A DNA stretch of 64,000 nt from NCBI GenBank assembly GCA_024400565.1, contig JAKSMQ010000002.1, positions 1 to 64,000 of the forward strand. The letters run 5' to 3'. This DNA is from Bacteroidales bacterium (GTDB lineage: Bacteria > Bacteroidota > Bacteroidia > Bacteroidales > P3). Both the position numbers and the translations under genes were made by a program. The notes beneath the pieces were generated by a model. The model was not told the origin of the DNA, did no database searches, and saw nothing but the letters and a program-made list of their open reading frames with translations. This document shows positions 1 through 10,184 of the stretch, one piece after another (position 1 is the stretch's first letter; every line of letters starts with the position of its first letter).

Positions 1-51
<51 letters not shown>

Positions 52-103
52 AGGGGTTTTCTTGATAGGTTTTTTAGCCTTTCTGTCTCATTGAAAACGG
101 TTG

Positions 104-135
104 CAAAAGTACAAACTTTTCTGAAACCGACCAAA
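104..135 (-). promoter_or_regulatory. Bacteroidota-type promoter for the tRNA-Gly gene
   Basis: On the minus strand a TTTG (-33) at 135-132 and TACTTTTG (-7, matching TAnnTTTG) at 111-104 are separated by 20 bp. This is the consensus recognised by the primary sigma factor of Bacteroidota. It points at the tRNA and lies between it and the end of mutS. Confidence 0.65.
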
Positions 136-141
136 TATTTT

Positions 142-2769
142 TTATCTTTTGCCCACAATTTTTTTAATCTCGTTCAGTTTTAGCAACGCTTCGATTGGCG
201 TAAGTGTATCGATGTCAATATCTAATATCTTATCTCTAATTTCGAGCAAAGTTGGATCATCGAGCTGAATAAAACTCAACTGAAGGCCGTCTAAAGTATC
301 ATTTTTTGTCTCTTTCTGCTTCGATTTTTCAGATTTTGCCTTAATTTCGGACATACTTTCTGACTTCGATTCGAGTAATTCCAGCATGCTGTTTGCCCTC
401 TTCAGAACAGTAGGCGGCATGCCTGCCATACGGGCCACATGGATACCGAAACTATGCTCGCTACCTCCCGTTTCCAGCTTGCGCAGGAAGATTACCTTCT
501 TGCCTATCTCCTTGACCGAAATGTGGTAGTTCTGTATGCGTTCATAGCGGTCGGCCATCTCTATAAGTTCATGGTAATGTGTGGCAAACATTACCTTAGG
601 CCGGCGGTTCTTCGTTTCGTGGAGATACTCTGTTATAGCCCACGCTATGGAGATACCGTCGTAAGTCGACGTGCCTCGGCCTATCTCGTCGAGGAGAACC
701 AGACTATGATCGGAGACATTGTTGAGGATAGATGCTGTCTCGTTCATCTCTACCATGAAGGTACTCTCGCCCGAGGAGATATTATCGCTAGCTCCCACAC
801 GGGTAAATATCTTGTCGACCAAGCCTATATGCGCTTCTCTTGCCGGGCAGTAGCATCCTATCTGGGCCAGAAGGACTATAAGGGCGGTCTGGCGCAGGAG
901 GGCTGACTTACCGCTCATATTGGGACCTGTAATGATGATAATCTGCTGTTTTTCGCGGTCAAGATACACATCATTACTTATATACTGCTCGCCCAGGGGA
1001 AGCTGGGTCTCTATGACGGGATGACGTCCATCCTTTATCTCCAGCACATCGTCTTCGCGGAGTTCGGGACGACAATAGTTGTTGGCCAGGGCGACCTCGG
1101 CAAAACATTGTAGACAGTCGAGACGGGCTATTATCTGAGCGTCGAACTGGATTGCCTGAACATACTCTGTCAAGACCTGCAGAAGGGCTGAATAAAGTTC
1201 CTGTTCAAGCGCAGCTATTCTCCCTTCTGCTCCCAGAATCTTCTCCTCGTACTCCTTCAGCTCAGGGGTTATATAACGTTCGGCGTTGGTAAGGGTCTGC
1301 TTGCGGTTCCACTCTGGGGGTACCTTATCTTTGTGGGCGTTGGTAACCTCAAGATAATAGCCGAACACGTTGTTGAAGCCTATCTTGAGGGAGGGAATAC
1401 CCGTACGTTCGCTTTCTTTCTGCTGCAGATTCATCAGATACTCCTTACCTGACCCTGATATGTTGCGGAGCTCGTCGAGTTCGGCATTCACGCCGTCGGC
1501 TATGACGCCACCCTTTTCGACCTTGACGGGGGGATCGTCCTGGATTTCGCGCTCTATGCGGCTGCTGATTACCTGACAGCTGTTAAGCTGATCACCCAGG
1601 CGGACAAAGGTCTCATCCTGAACGGTTGAACAGAGCTGTTTAATTTCTTCGATAGCAAAAAGCGAACGCTTGAGCTGTTGCAATTCGCGAGGATTGATTC
1701 GGCCTACAGCAACCTTCGAGATGAGGCGTTCCAGGTCGCCGATTCCCTTTACATGGCGATTGAGAGCAAGGGCGAAGTCGCGGTCACGGACCAGGTAATC
1801 CACCACCTTGAGACGCTCTTCGATGGCTGCCTTCTCTTTGAGGGGGAGGACTATCCATCTGCGCAACAGACGGGAGCCCATGGGGGTAGAAGTCTGATCG
1901 ATGACGTCGAGCAGGGTCTTGGCATTCTCGTTGGGAGAATGGACAAGCTCGAGATTACGGGCCGTAAATTTGTCGAGCCACACATAACGGTCTTCCTCTA
2001 TACGGTTGATATGCGATATGTGGGCTGTTCGGTCGTGGTGGGTCTCCTGCAGATAATAGAGAGCCGCTCCGGCTGCGATAATGCCCTCGTGCAACTCGTC
2101 TATGCCGAATCCTTTCAACGAGGTGGTATCGAACTGTTTCAGCAGCAGATCTGTACCGAAATCGAGGGTAAACACCCAATCGTCGAATGTGGTGGTATAG
2201 TACTTCTCGGGAAACTGTTCGAGGAACGAACGCTGGCGGTTGCGTTGCAAAACGATCTCGGTAGGATGAAAATTCTGCAAAAGCTTGTCGATATAGGATG
2301 TATCGCCCTGCGAGACGAAGAACTCGCCTGTAGACACGTCGAGGAAAGAGATTCCATGCACCTTGTCGGTAAGATGCAGACCACACAGGAAGTTGTTCTC
2401 CTTTACCTCCAGCACCATGTCGTTGTAGCTCACACCCGGAGTCACCAGCTCCGTAATACCTCTTTTGACCAGCCCTTTGGTCGACTTGGGGTCTTCGAGC
2501 TGTTCGCAGATAGCGACCCGGCATCCGGCCTTTACCAGTCGGGGAAGATATTGCTCGAGGGCATGATGAGGAACACCTGCCAACTCGGTAAAATTGCCGT
2601 TACCGATAGCCTTGCGAGTGAGGGTAATGCCCAATATGGTGGAAGTGCGCTTGGCATCCTCGCCAAAAGTCTCGTAGAAGTCGCCTACGCGGAAGAGCAA
2701 TAATGCATCGGGGAACTTCTTCTTCATTTCGGCATATTGCCTCATCAGGGGTGAATCTTTGTCGGCCAT
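142..2769 (-). CDS. mutS: DNA mismatch repair protein MutS
   Basis: MutS binds base mismatches and small loops in newly replicated DNA and recruits MutL. The 875-residue product has the usual length of bacterial MutS. The mismatch-wedging Phe-x-Glu motif is FYE at residues 31-33. The P-loop GPNMSGKS sits at 615-622, followed by the ABC-type segment with [12 protein letters not shown]. Connector, lever and clamp regions fill the middle. The start is the first ATG and matches the family start ([10 protein letters not shown]). A TAnnTTTG promoter lies about 50 bp upstream. The neighbouring 1524-residue gene lies on the same strand but has its own terminator, so mutS is probably transcribed alone. 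Confidence 0.97.
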   Translation of the reverse strand: MADKDSPLMRQYAEMKKKFPDALLLFRVGDFYETFGEDAKRTSTILGITLTRKAIGNGNFTELAGVPHHALEQYLPRLVKAGCRVAICEQLEDPKSTKGLVKRGITELVTPGVSYNDMVLEVKENNFLCGLHLTDKVHGISFLDVSTGEFFVSQGDTSYIDKLLQNFHPTEIVLQRNRQRSFLEQFPEKYYTTTFDDWVFTLDFGTDLLLKQFDTTSLKGFGIDELHEGIIAAGAALYYLQETHHDRTAHISHINRIEEDRYVWLDKFTARNLELVHSPNENAKTLLDVIDQTSTPMGSRLLRRWIVLPLKEKAAIEERLKVVDYLVRDRDFALALNRHVKGIGDLERLISKVAVGRINPRELQQLKRSLFAIEEIKQLCSTVQDETFVRLGDQLNSCQVISSRIEREIQDDPPVKVEKGGVIADGVNAELDELRNISGSGKEYLMNLQQKESERTGIPSLKIGFNNVFGYYLEVTNAHKDKVPPEWNRKQTLTNAERYITPELKEYEEKILGAEGRIAALEQELYSALLQVLTEYVQAIQFDAQIIARLDCLQCFAEVALANNYCRPELREDDVLEIKDGRHPVIETQLPLGEQYISNDVYLDREKQQIIIITGPNMSGKSALLRQTALIVLLAQIGCYCPAREAHIGLVDKIFTRVGASDNISSGESTFMVEMNETASILNNVSDHSLVLLDEIGRGTSTYDGISIAWAITEYLHETKNRRPKVMFATHYHELIEMADRYERIQNYHISVKEIGKKVIFLRKLETGGSEHSFGIHVARMAGMPPTVLKRANSMLELLESKSESMSEIKAKSEKSKQKETKNDTLDGLQLSFIQLDDPTLLEIRDKILDIDIDTLTPIEALLKLNEIKKIVGKR

Positions 2770-2820
2770 AATCTTCGTTGAGTGATATTTGGAGGGTGAA
2801 TGGTGTGGTAATTAAAAATG

Positions 2821-2850
2821 CAAAAATACGATTATTATTTGGATTACAAA
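2821..2850 (-). promoter_or_regulatory. Probable mutS promoter
   Basis: On the minus strand TTTG at 2850-2847 and TATTTTTG at 2828-2821 are separated by 18 bp, slightly short of the usual 19-21. The element lies about 50 bp before the mutS ATG. The rest of the gene-free stretch 2770-3118 holds only the terminator of the next gene; I see nothing else in it. Confidence 0.5.
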
Positions 2851-3031
2851 TGTAATAAACACCCGGCACGTTCGGTCTTCTTCTAACAAACTCCTAAATG
2901 CTAATTGCTTATCGTGTTGAAAACCTATTGATATCTTTTTTGTACAGCTCTCTTAGTTCTTGTTTAGAAAGAAAACAAAAAGTCCAGATGATGACGTCTG
3001 CAAGCCGTTTGCGATACCTGAAGAAGAAACC

Positions 3032-3058
3032 AAAAAGACGAACCTATTGGGGTTCGTC
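3032..3058 (-). terminator. Rho-independent terminator of the 1524-residue exported-protein gene
   Basis: On the minus strand GACGAACC (3058-3051) and its complement GGTTCGTC (3044-3037) form an 8-bp stem with a 6-nt loop, followed immediately by TTTTT. It lies about 60 bp after the stop codon at 3119. Confidence 0.75.
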
Positions 3059-3118
3059 TCGTTGGTTTGGCCCTGAAGGGGACCTGTTTTTGTGCTTACT
3101 TATTCCCTTCGCAGGGTG

Positions 3119-6100
3119 TTACTCGTCGTCATCGTCGGCGGGTATGGTATTTTCTTCGGTTTCTTCCTCATCATCGTCGGGCACATTGCCATCGGGGTTA
3201 GTACCTTCTATGCGGAGGAGGAAGTTCTGTACCTCGGTACGGCTGGAGCCTATGCGGTAGCGGTAGGTACCCATATCCTGCTTGCCAGTAATCTGGCGCT
3301 TGTCGGCAGAGATTCCCTTGATCATGTCCACCCACTCGCCTACGGAGCTGTAGATGGTGAGAGACTGGGAGTTGAACTCGTAGCTGAAATAGTACCAATG
3401 GTCGCTGGCAACCTGAACGTAGAGTACAAGGTAGTTGCCTGTTCCGCGCTTATAGAACTGAGCCTTGACACGGACATTGAGATGCATCTGTTTCTTGCCC
3501 ATTGCCGAGAGACCTGCTACGCCATTGTAGTAGAGTCCGAGGGCTGGAGAATACTGCCAGTTGATTCCTTCAAAGAGGAGTGTGCTCTCGAACTCGGAAG
3601 GCATCTTGTCATAATAGCCCGAGGAAACATAGGTAGAGTAGTTCTCGGCACCCTTCTCAGCTCCCTGATAGTACATCATAGCTCGACGGACTACATCGTT
3701 GTCGGGGTTGGAGGGTGAGAGACGGAGGTCCTCGGAGATAAGCTGCTGCATTGTATTGATCACCTTATCGTCGATGGGGAAGGTAAATCCGAATACAGAC
3801 TGGAACTCGGTATCGTCGTCGCGTTTGCCTACACTACCCAAACCATAGCAGAAGAGTTTGACAAAGTTCTGACGCTGGCTGAAGTTGATGGGACCTTCAC
3901 CCGTGACTGTACAGCTCTTTGTATCGAGCGAGAGGTAGCGTGCTACTACATTCTCGGGATCATCAATCTTCTCGGGTGTCGAGATGGTATAGGTATTGTC
4001 AGCGTTGTCATAGTGGAGGAATCCGGAAGCTGTCATGAGCTCGTTGTCGGCAGCACGTTCGTTGGTAAGGAATGCGCTACGGGGTTGGAAGGTAGACTTG
4101 TCAAAGAGGATGCTGGCCGTGATACGGTTACCCTTCCAGTCGGTGGGAAGTTCGGGTACCTGAACAAGTATCATCTTAGGATCGGTGTAGGCTGAATAAG
4201 CAAGGAGACCGAGCTGATCGGCAGGGTAACACTTGTGGAGCAGACGAACGCCGCCATCGAAATGGAAGAAGGCGCTATCGGCATCTACACGTACCTTACC
4301 GGCAAAGCCGAAGGCTTCGTTGAGAGTAAAGTTGGCGCTATCGGTAATAAAGCCGTTAGCTACTGTCATTCCATGATTATTGAGGGCTATCTGGTCGCAG
4401 AATATCTTATGTTTCTTCTCCTCTTCGTCTACATAGTCTATATAACCCTTGCCACTATACTTCTTGGCACCTTCGACAAGGAGGTCTGCATTGTAGAAGA
4501 GATGATAACGGCTGTCGCGGTTGGCAAGAAGCTGAGCATTCTTGAGGAGATCCATACTACCTCCCTGACGGATATGGAGAGTATCGGCAGCAGGAGCTAT
4601 GACGGCATCACCTGTCTGGAGGGTGAATACGCCCTTACAGGAGAGTTGGCCCAGATTGTACAGATAAGATGCACGTACACTATGGAAATCGAGGCTGTCT
4701 CGCTTGGGATCTGTTGATACGAAACGTGCTCCAGGCTGAACCTTGTGGTTGAAACGCTCTCGCAAAGAGAGTCCCTCGAGGCCACCTGTATCTTCGCTCT
4801 TGCTGTTGAGGAGGTCGAGTTCCTTCTTGTCTATCTGCCATGTAAACTTGTCTACATAAGCCGCATATTGGAGCAGAGGCAGGTTGGTCCGCTCGATAGG
4901 CGCATTGGACGTAAACTCGGCAAAACGCTTGTCGTAGTCGGTATGCGACTTCATGTTCTGAGCTGTAAAGGCAATATTGTGGTAGATTTCGCTACGCAAG
5001 GTAAAAGTACTGACCTGAGCATCCATCAGACGGGGAGAGAGTGCGAAATGGCGGGACTCGATGGTTCCTTCGTCGATGGTTACAGCACCACGGGCATTAG
5101 CTCCTGCCGGGCGTAGGGTAACATAACCGGTAAGCAAAGCCTGATTGCGGAACATCTTGAACTGAGGACCATTGGCCAGCTGAACGACACGCATGCTGTC
5201 TTCGTAGGGGAACCAATGCTGCTTGCATCGGCTGTTGCAGATCTGGGGGAAGGTTGCATCCTCTTTTACGAAGAATGTGTCGGAGGTAGACATCATGCTG
5301 TCGGGCATGAAGACCATCTCCTTACTCTGAATGGTAGCTGAGAGATAGTTGAGGGTACCCTCGCCTCGCAGACCGCGATTGCTGAGGTCAATCTTCTCTT
5401 TATACTGGCCTTTTCCGCCATAGGCAGGATAACCGCTTCGGGGAGTTTCGATTTCAAAGCCGAGCGAGTAGTCACGCTGAACTTTGAGAGGCTCCTTGAT
5501 AACGGGGAAAATGCCTGCAGATGTGAGATATCCGTTGAACTCAAGGTTGTCGGTCTTGAAGTCAACCATATCTTTCACAACAAAGGGAGTAATGGTATAG
5601 AAGAAGCGGTCGCGGACATAGGTTCCGTTATAGATATCCTTGCGGTCGTAATATACGAAACAATTCTGGGTAGAGGTAAAGATGGGATAATCTTTTGTAT
5701 CCTTGAGGCCACAATGGTTACCGGGTTCGTCAATCTGGATATTTCCTACCAGGTTATAGAGAGGTGTATAGACGATATGTTCTTTCTCGGGATCATTGAA
5801 CATGGTCACATAGAAGAACATGGAATCCACCTGGGGAAGATCGAGACGGAAATCGTCATAACGGAAGGTAGCATTAGTTACATGGGCGATAAAACGACCG
5901 GCATTAATGCGGCCAGAGAACTCTATATCGCGATTCTTATGAACCACAAGGTCGCCCTCTCTGGGGAAGATGACAACCTGCTGGCTATCGCTTAGCACAA
6001 ATTTCTCAACGCCTCGCATCTTGATATCGTTGGTTGACAGATCAAGCAAGGCATTTGTTCCTTTAGCCTGTGACTCGAGCACGATTGCATCATAATCGAA

Positions 6101-7693
6101 AAGGGAGTTCTTGCTCTTGGAATAGGCTCGCACATAGTCGCAGAGTTTATCCTTGACATAGATTTTGCCTGTACTCTCATTAAAGGAAACAAGTCCATGA
6201 TGGGCCAGGTTGTGGACCATCAGTTTGGCCTGCATGATGTCCATATGGATAGCCTGAGCATATTCGTCGACAAAGAATTCATACATCATCCCCCTACTCT
6301 GCATATAGCGATACATACGTACCACGGGACTTACTTCGTCTATGCCTTGAATCTGCTGGTATTTTGCTGCCGAATAGTAGCTATTGGACTCAAATGTGCT
6401 GAAAGTCTGCGAACCATTGGCGTTGATCATACTCATATCAAGTATATCTTCATCCATTTTCCATACCATATTCTCGCAATACATATCGAGGTTGTGGTAG
6501 GAGTTATTGTAGGGGCTATAGTAGTTACGCTTGGAGTCGTTAATCAATACTACCTGCTTGTCGGCAGCTATATAGCGAACGGTAATACCGTTATTCCAAA
6601 TGGAGTCTTGTCCCAGAAATATCTTTACGGCAGCATTCTCCGAAACAACACGGTTGGATGTAATGGTAAACTTGACGCTTTGGACATTAATGAAACGCTT
6701 GCCATCGCGGTAGAAGATAAGATTGGCAGGATTCTTAGGGTCAGAAGTAATAAACTTGCTTCCATTCATCATGAAACTTCCACTATAATCTACGCCAGGA
6801 AGAATGTCTTTCATCTGGAAGTCCTTCTGATAGGAGCGGAACTTGGGGAAGGAGTATTTCTCAGGCTCCATCTGGGCTGAGAGCTGTTCCTCGATACGTC
6901 CCATGATGGGTTTTTCAAAATACTTGGTATTGGTAAACATTACCGAGTCTGCATTGAATTTGGGGAACTTGGCAATGGCCTCATACTTATTGAGAACAGC
7001 CCAGCATTGTTGTGTAGGAAGACCGGTACGATCCCAGTTGAGACGACCTCCTTTTCCTACCCAGCGACTATCGAAATAGTAATAACTTCCGGTGGTACCA
7101 TATATTGTTCCGTTATCTTTGTCTGAACTATAATACAACTCGAAGGGCTTGTCGAAAGTAACCACAATTTCATTACCCTTCATCTGCAGACGGAATGCCA
7201 GATTGGCTTGGGTCTGCCATAGAGAAGCTCGTGTCTTGCAGAGGGTTCTATTGGTCAGGAATTCGCCCGTCCACTCTATAAAGTCGGTAAAATCCTTTAT
7301 CTTCTTGTTTCGTTTCTGAATAAATTCAATACACGACAGCCATTCGTTGAAGTTGTTGTCACGGGCGTTGATATTATAAAACGCTGTAAGGGTACTGATG
7401 TAGTTATAGACATCGGGCAACTGACGCACTTTGAGCTTGAGTACCACATTGCTTATGTCTGTGATACGGTCACGTTGCTCTTGGTCCATCGTCTTGTAGA
7501 TATTACCGAAGGCGTTGATGAGTTGTTCGTTAGCCTTCTGTTTTTCTTTCTCGCTGGTAGCCTGATTCAGATACTGGAGCATCTGCATGGGCAGATTTTG
7601 GCTTTCGAACTGCTTGATTGCATTCTTCTGTGCCATAGACGCAAAGCCGATAAAACAGCACAAGAATGTCAGTATTAACAATTTGAGCTTCAT
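3119..7693 (-). CDS. Very large exported protein of unknown function (1524 residues)
   Basis: I do not recognise a family. The start is taken as the ATG at 7693, because the upstream in-frame start at 7699 is a TTG two codons earlier. Residues 1-22 form a clear Sec signal peptide (basic start, LLILTFLCCF core, ending SMAQ). No later membrane segment is apparent, and the tail is strongly acidic (runs of D and E in the last 25 residues). The middle and C-terminal parts alternate short polar and hydrophobic strands with many aromatic residues and read as beta-rich, in the style of large Bacteroidota periplasmic or outer-membrane proteins. Few cysteines are present. It stands alone between mutS and the citrate operon, with its own promoter and terminator. 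A role at the cell envelope is an inference only. Confidence 0.85.
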   Translation of the reverse strand: MKLKLLILTFLCCFIGFASMAQKNAIKQFESQNLPMQMLQYLNQATSEKEKQKANEQLINAFGNIYKTMDQEQRDRITDISNVVLKLKVRQLPDVYNYISTLTAFYNINARDNNFNEWLSCIEFIQKRNKKIKDFTDFIEWTGEFLTNRTLCKTRASLWQTQANLAFRLQMKGNEIVVTFDKPFELYYSSDKDNGTIYGTTGSYYYFDSRWVGKGGRLNWDRTGLPTQQCWAVLNKYEAIAKFPKFNADSVMFTNTKYFEKPIMGRIEEQLSAQMEPEKYSFPKFRSYQKDFQMKDILPGVDYSGSFMMNGSKFITSDPKNPANLIFYRDGKRFINVQSVKFTITSNRVVSENAAVKIFLGQDSIWNNGITVRYIAADKQVVLINDSKRNYYSPYNNSYHNLDMYCENMVWKMDEDILDMSMINANGSQTFSTFESNSYYSAAKYQQIQGIDEVSPVVRMYRYMQSRGMMYEFFVDEYAQAIHMDIMQAKLMVHNLAHHGLVSFNESTGKIYVKDKLCDYVRAYSKSKNSLFDYDAIVLESQAKGTNALLDLSTNDIKMRGVEKFVLSDSQQVVIFPREGDLVVHKNRDIEFSGRINAGRFIAHVTNATFRYDDFRLDLPQVDSMFFYVTMFNDPEKEHIVYTPLYNLVGNIQIDEPGNHCGLKDTKDYPIFTSTQNCFVYYDRKDIYNGTYVRDRFFYTITPFVVKDMVDFKTDNLEFNGYLTSAGIFPVIKEPLKVQRDYSLGFEIETPRSGYPAYGGKGQYKEKIDLSNRGLRGEGTLNYLSATIQSKEMVFMPDSMMSTSDTFFVKEDATFPQICNSRCKQHWFPYEDSMRVVQLANGPQFKMFRNQALLTGYVTLRPAGANARGAVTIDEGTIESRHFALSPRLMDAQVSTFTLRSEIYHNIAFTAQNMKSHTDYDKRFAEFTSNAPIERTNLPLLQYAAYVDKFTWQIDKKELDLLNSKSEDTGGLEGLSLRERFNHKVQPGARFVSTDPKRDSLDFHSVRASYLYNLGQLSCKGVFTLQTGDAVIAPAADTLHIRQGGSMDLLKNAQLLANRDSRYHLFYNADLLVEGAKKYSGKGYIDYVDEEEKKHKIFCDQIALNNHGMTVANGFITDSANFTLNEAFGFAGKVRVDADSAFFHFDGGVRLLHKCYPADQLGLLAYSAYTDPKMILVQVPELPTDWKGNRITASILFDKSTFQPRSAFLTNERAADNELMTASGFLHYDNADNTYTISTPEKIDDPENVVARYLSLDTKSCTVTGEGPINFSQRQNFVKLFCYGLGSVGKRDDDTEFQSVFGFTFPIDDKVINTMQQLISEDLRLSPSNPDNDVVRRAMMYYQGAEKGAENYSTYVSSGYYDKMPSEFESTLLFEGINWQYSPALGLYYNGVAGLSAMGKKQMHLNVRVKAQFYKRGTGNYLVLYVQVASDHWYYFSYEFNSQSLTIYSSVGEWVDMIKGISADKRQITGKQDMGTYRYRIGSSRTEVQNFLLRIEGTNPDGNVPDDDEEETEENTIPADDDDE

Positions 7694-7715
7694 ATTCAAT
7701 ATGTATAATAAAATG

Positions 7716-7723
7716 CAAAATTA
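7716..7723 (-). promoter_or_regulatory. -7 element upstream of the large exported-protein gene
   Basis: The minus strand reads TAATTTTG (TAnnTTTG), 22 bp upstream of the ATG. No clear TTTG lies at the expected -33 position, so this is supported by the -7 box only. Confidence 0.4.
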
Positions 7724-7840
7724 CACTTTTTTTTCAGCATAATAACCCCACCACTTAATTAGTTATAGACAGGCTATGGTTAATAAATATGACTCTCTCT
7801 TACCATTCTCTTGTTTCCTTGAGCATAGATAATAAAACGA

Positions 7841-7879
7841 ATAAAGAAAGGGTAACACCCTTGACGGATGTCACCCTTT
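7841..7879 (-). terminator. Terminator at the end of the citrate lyase operon
   Basis: On the minus strand AAAGGGTGACA pairs with TGTTACCCTTT (11 bp including one G-U) around an 11-nt loop, followed by a T-rich tract. It lies 26 bp after the hydratase stop codon and closes the cit operon. Confidence 0.65.
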
Positions 7880-7904
7880 ACTATTTTGTCAGTTTGCAAA
7901 AAGA

Positions 7905-10151
7905 TTATTTGCGATTCTGAGCAGCGTAGAAGTTCATGAGGCAACCTTCAGCGAGGATAGTCTTCTCGTTGTCGGTGAGACCCTTAACGTGGAGGAGGAT
8001 ATCCTGAACACCATTAGCGGTAATTACCTTACCCTTGATATCCTCTACGCCACCTTCGATAGCCTTGCGGAGACCTTCAACATATACGAAGTCGCCCTCG
8101 TTGTAGTCGAACTTGGTTTCAGCATCGATGGTGAAGGGAACAATACCCCAGTTGATACAGTTGGAACGATAACGCTTGGTAGCATATTCGTAGCAAATGT
8201 TAGCGTCGCCGCCAAGAACCTTCTGGCAGGAAGCAGCCTGCTCGCGAGCAGAACCGTCACCAGGCTTGTTAGCGAATACGCAAGAACCGAAGCTGGTGGT
8301 CTTAACGAGCTGAGCAGCATCGCCAACCTTAGCGAGAGCGTTCATAATCTTGTCAGAAGCCTTACCTTCGCGACGAGCAGCATCTTCAGCCTTAACAGCC
8401 TTGCTCTTAGCTACGTACTCGGGGCAACGACGGCTGAGTGCGAACTCGGAGAGCTTGAGGGGGTTAGAACGGTAGCTGGAGGTTTCGCCAGAGGGGATAA
8501 GTTCGTCGGTAGTGGTTACGGGGTCGTGGATAACAGCGGTGAGCTCAACGAGCATGTTGTCAGCCATTTCGTAAACCTTGGGCCAGTCCTTGATGTTAGG
8601 ACCATACTTAAGCTCAGCACCCTTGTCAGCCTTACCGAAGCCCTGGTAAACTCTCTTCTCGTAGATAGAAGCGTCGAATACGTATTCTTCCTGCTTAACG
8701 GTGTAGTCTACATCGGTAGCAGCGGTAAGAACGCCACCATTTGCTGCGGTAGCTGCGATGGAACGAGCATCCATAAGAGCTACGCTGCTGATCTGACCCT
8801 GACCGGGCTTGGAACCTTCGCGGTTGGGGAAGTTGCGGGTAGTGTGACGGATAGAGAAACCATTGTTGGAGGGAACGTCGCCAGCACCAAAGCAAGGACC
8901 ACAGAAAGCGGGCTTGAGGATAGCACCACACTCGAGGAACTCCTGACCAACGCCATTGCGGAGGATAGCGGAGAATACGGGAGTAGACTGGGGATATACG
9001 CTGAGAGCGAAGTAACCGTTACCGGTGCTCTTGCCACGGAGGATAGCAGCAGCCTCGCAGAGGTTGTCGAAAGTACCACCGGCGCAGCCAGCGATGATAC
9101 CCTGGTCGCATTGTACCTTACCGTTAACAACTTTGTCGGTAAGTTTGAAATCTACATTGGGGAACTGTTTGCGACCCTTCTCCTCGATTTCGCTCATAAT
9201 AGCCATTGCATTAGCGTTAAGCTCGTTGATGGTGTAAGCGCAGCTGGGGTGGAAAGGAAGAGCAATCATAGCCTCCTCAGTAGAGAGGTCAATCTTGATT
9301 ACGCTGTCATAGTAAGCAACCTTACCGGGCTTGAGTTCCTGATAACGGTCAGCCATACCATGAGCAACATAGTGCTGCTTAACGGTGTCGTCGGTAACCC
9401 AGATAGAGGAGAGACAGGTGGTCTCAGTGGTCATAACCTCGATACCATTACGATAGTCGATGGGGAGGTTCTTAACGCCAGGACCTGCAAACTCGAGAAC
9501 CTTGTTCTTTACAAAACCATTGTCGAAAACAGCCTTTACAAGACTGATAGCGATATCGTGAGGACCGACACCCTTCTTAGGTGCGCCTTCGAGCCATACG
9601 AGAACTACCTCAGGAGCAGCAACGTCCCAGGTGTTGTTGAGGAGCTGTTTTACGAGCTCACCACCACCTTCACCAACGCCCATGGTACCGAGTGAACCGT
9701 AACGGGTGTGGGAGTCAGAACCGAGGATCATACCACCGCAACGTACCATTGCTTCGCGAGCATACTGGTGAATAACAGCCTGGTTTACGGGAACGTAGAT
9801 ACCACCATATTTCTTAGCTGCGGAGAGACCGAAAACATGGTCGTCTTCATTGATAGTACCACCAACGGCGCAGAGGCTATTGTGGCAGTTGGTCATAGCG
9901 TAAGGAAGGGGGAACTCCTCAAGACCGGAAGCGCGTGCAGTCTGGATAATACCTACGTAGGTAATATCGTGAGACATCATAGCGTCGAATTTGATACGCA
10001 TCTTCTTAGCATCGTCAGAAACATTGTGCTTACGCATAATCTGATAAGCGATAGTCTCTTCACGAGCTGCATCGGGGGTAGGAAGGTTGTCACCACCCTT
10101 TACCATCTGACCGTCTACGAGGTAGACACCGTCTTTGATAAGTTCAATCAT
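7905..10151 (-). CDS. Aconitase-family hydratase, last gene of the citrate lyase operon
   Basis: This 748-residue protein has the full aconitase layout: an N-terminal substrate and Fe-S core, then a C-terminal swivel domain. The three [4Fe-4S] ligand cysteines are visible as C356 (GCAGGTFDN) and C417/C420 (CGPC). The active-site GDGSAREQAA motif is in the swivel domain. It resembles the YbhJ-type branch ('putative hydratase') more than classical AcnA or AcnB. The likely reaction is reversible hydration between citrate, cis-aconitate and isocitrate, but 2-methylcitrate or another tricarboxylate is possible. The gene starts 33 bp after citCG on the same strand, and the terminator follows it. 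The pairing suggests it feeds citrate to, or drains it from, citrate lyase. Family assignment is firm; substrate is inferred. Confidence 0.9.
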   Translation of the reverse strand: MIELIKDGVYLVDGQMVKGGDNLPTPDAAREETIAYQIMRKHNVSDDAKKMRIKFDAMMSHDITYVGIIQTARASGLEEFPLPYAMTNCHNSLCAVGGTINEDDHVFGLSAAKKYGGIYVPVNQAVIHQYAREAMVRCGGMILGSDSHTRYGSLGTMGVGEGGGELVKQLLNNTWDVAAPEVVLVWLEGAPKKGVGPHDIAISLVKAVFDNGFVKNKVLEFAGPGVKNLPIDYRNGIEVMTTETTCLSSIWVTDDTVKQHYVAHGMADRYQELKPGKVAYYDSVIKIDLSTEEAMIALPFHPSCAYTINELNANAMAIMSEIEEKGRKQFPNVDFKLTDKVVNGKVQCDQGIIAGCAGGTFDNLCEAAAILRGKSTGNGYFALSVYPQSTPVFSAILRNGVGQEFLECGAILKPAFCGPCFGAGDVPSNNGFSIRHTTRNFPNREGSKPGQGQISSVALMDARSIAATAANGGVLTAATDVDYTVKQEEYVFDASIYEKRVYQGFGKADKGAELKYGPNIKDWPKVYEMADNMLVELTAVIHDPVTTTDELIPSGETSSYRSNPLKLSEFALSRRCPEYVAKSKAVKAEDAARREGKASDKIMNALAKVGDAAQLVKTTSFGSCVFANKPGDGSAREQAASCQKVLGGDANICYEYATKRYRSNCINWGIVPFTIDAETKFDYNEGDFVYVEGLRKAIEGGVEDIKGKVITANGVQDILLHVKGLTDNEKTILAEGCLMNFYAAQNRK

Positions 10152-10184
10152 CTTGTTGTGTTTTAGTTTAGTTATTGTTTATAA

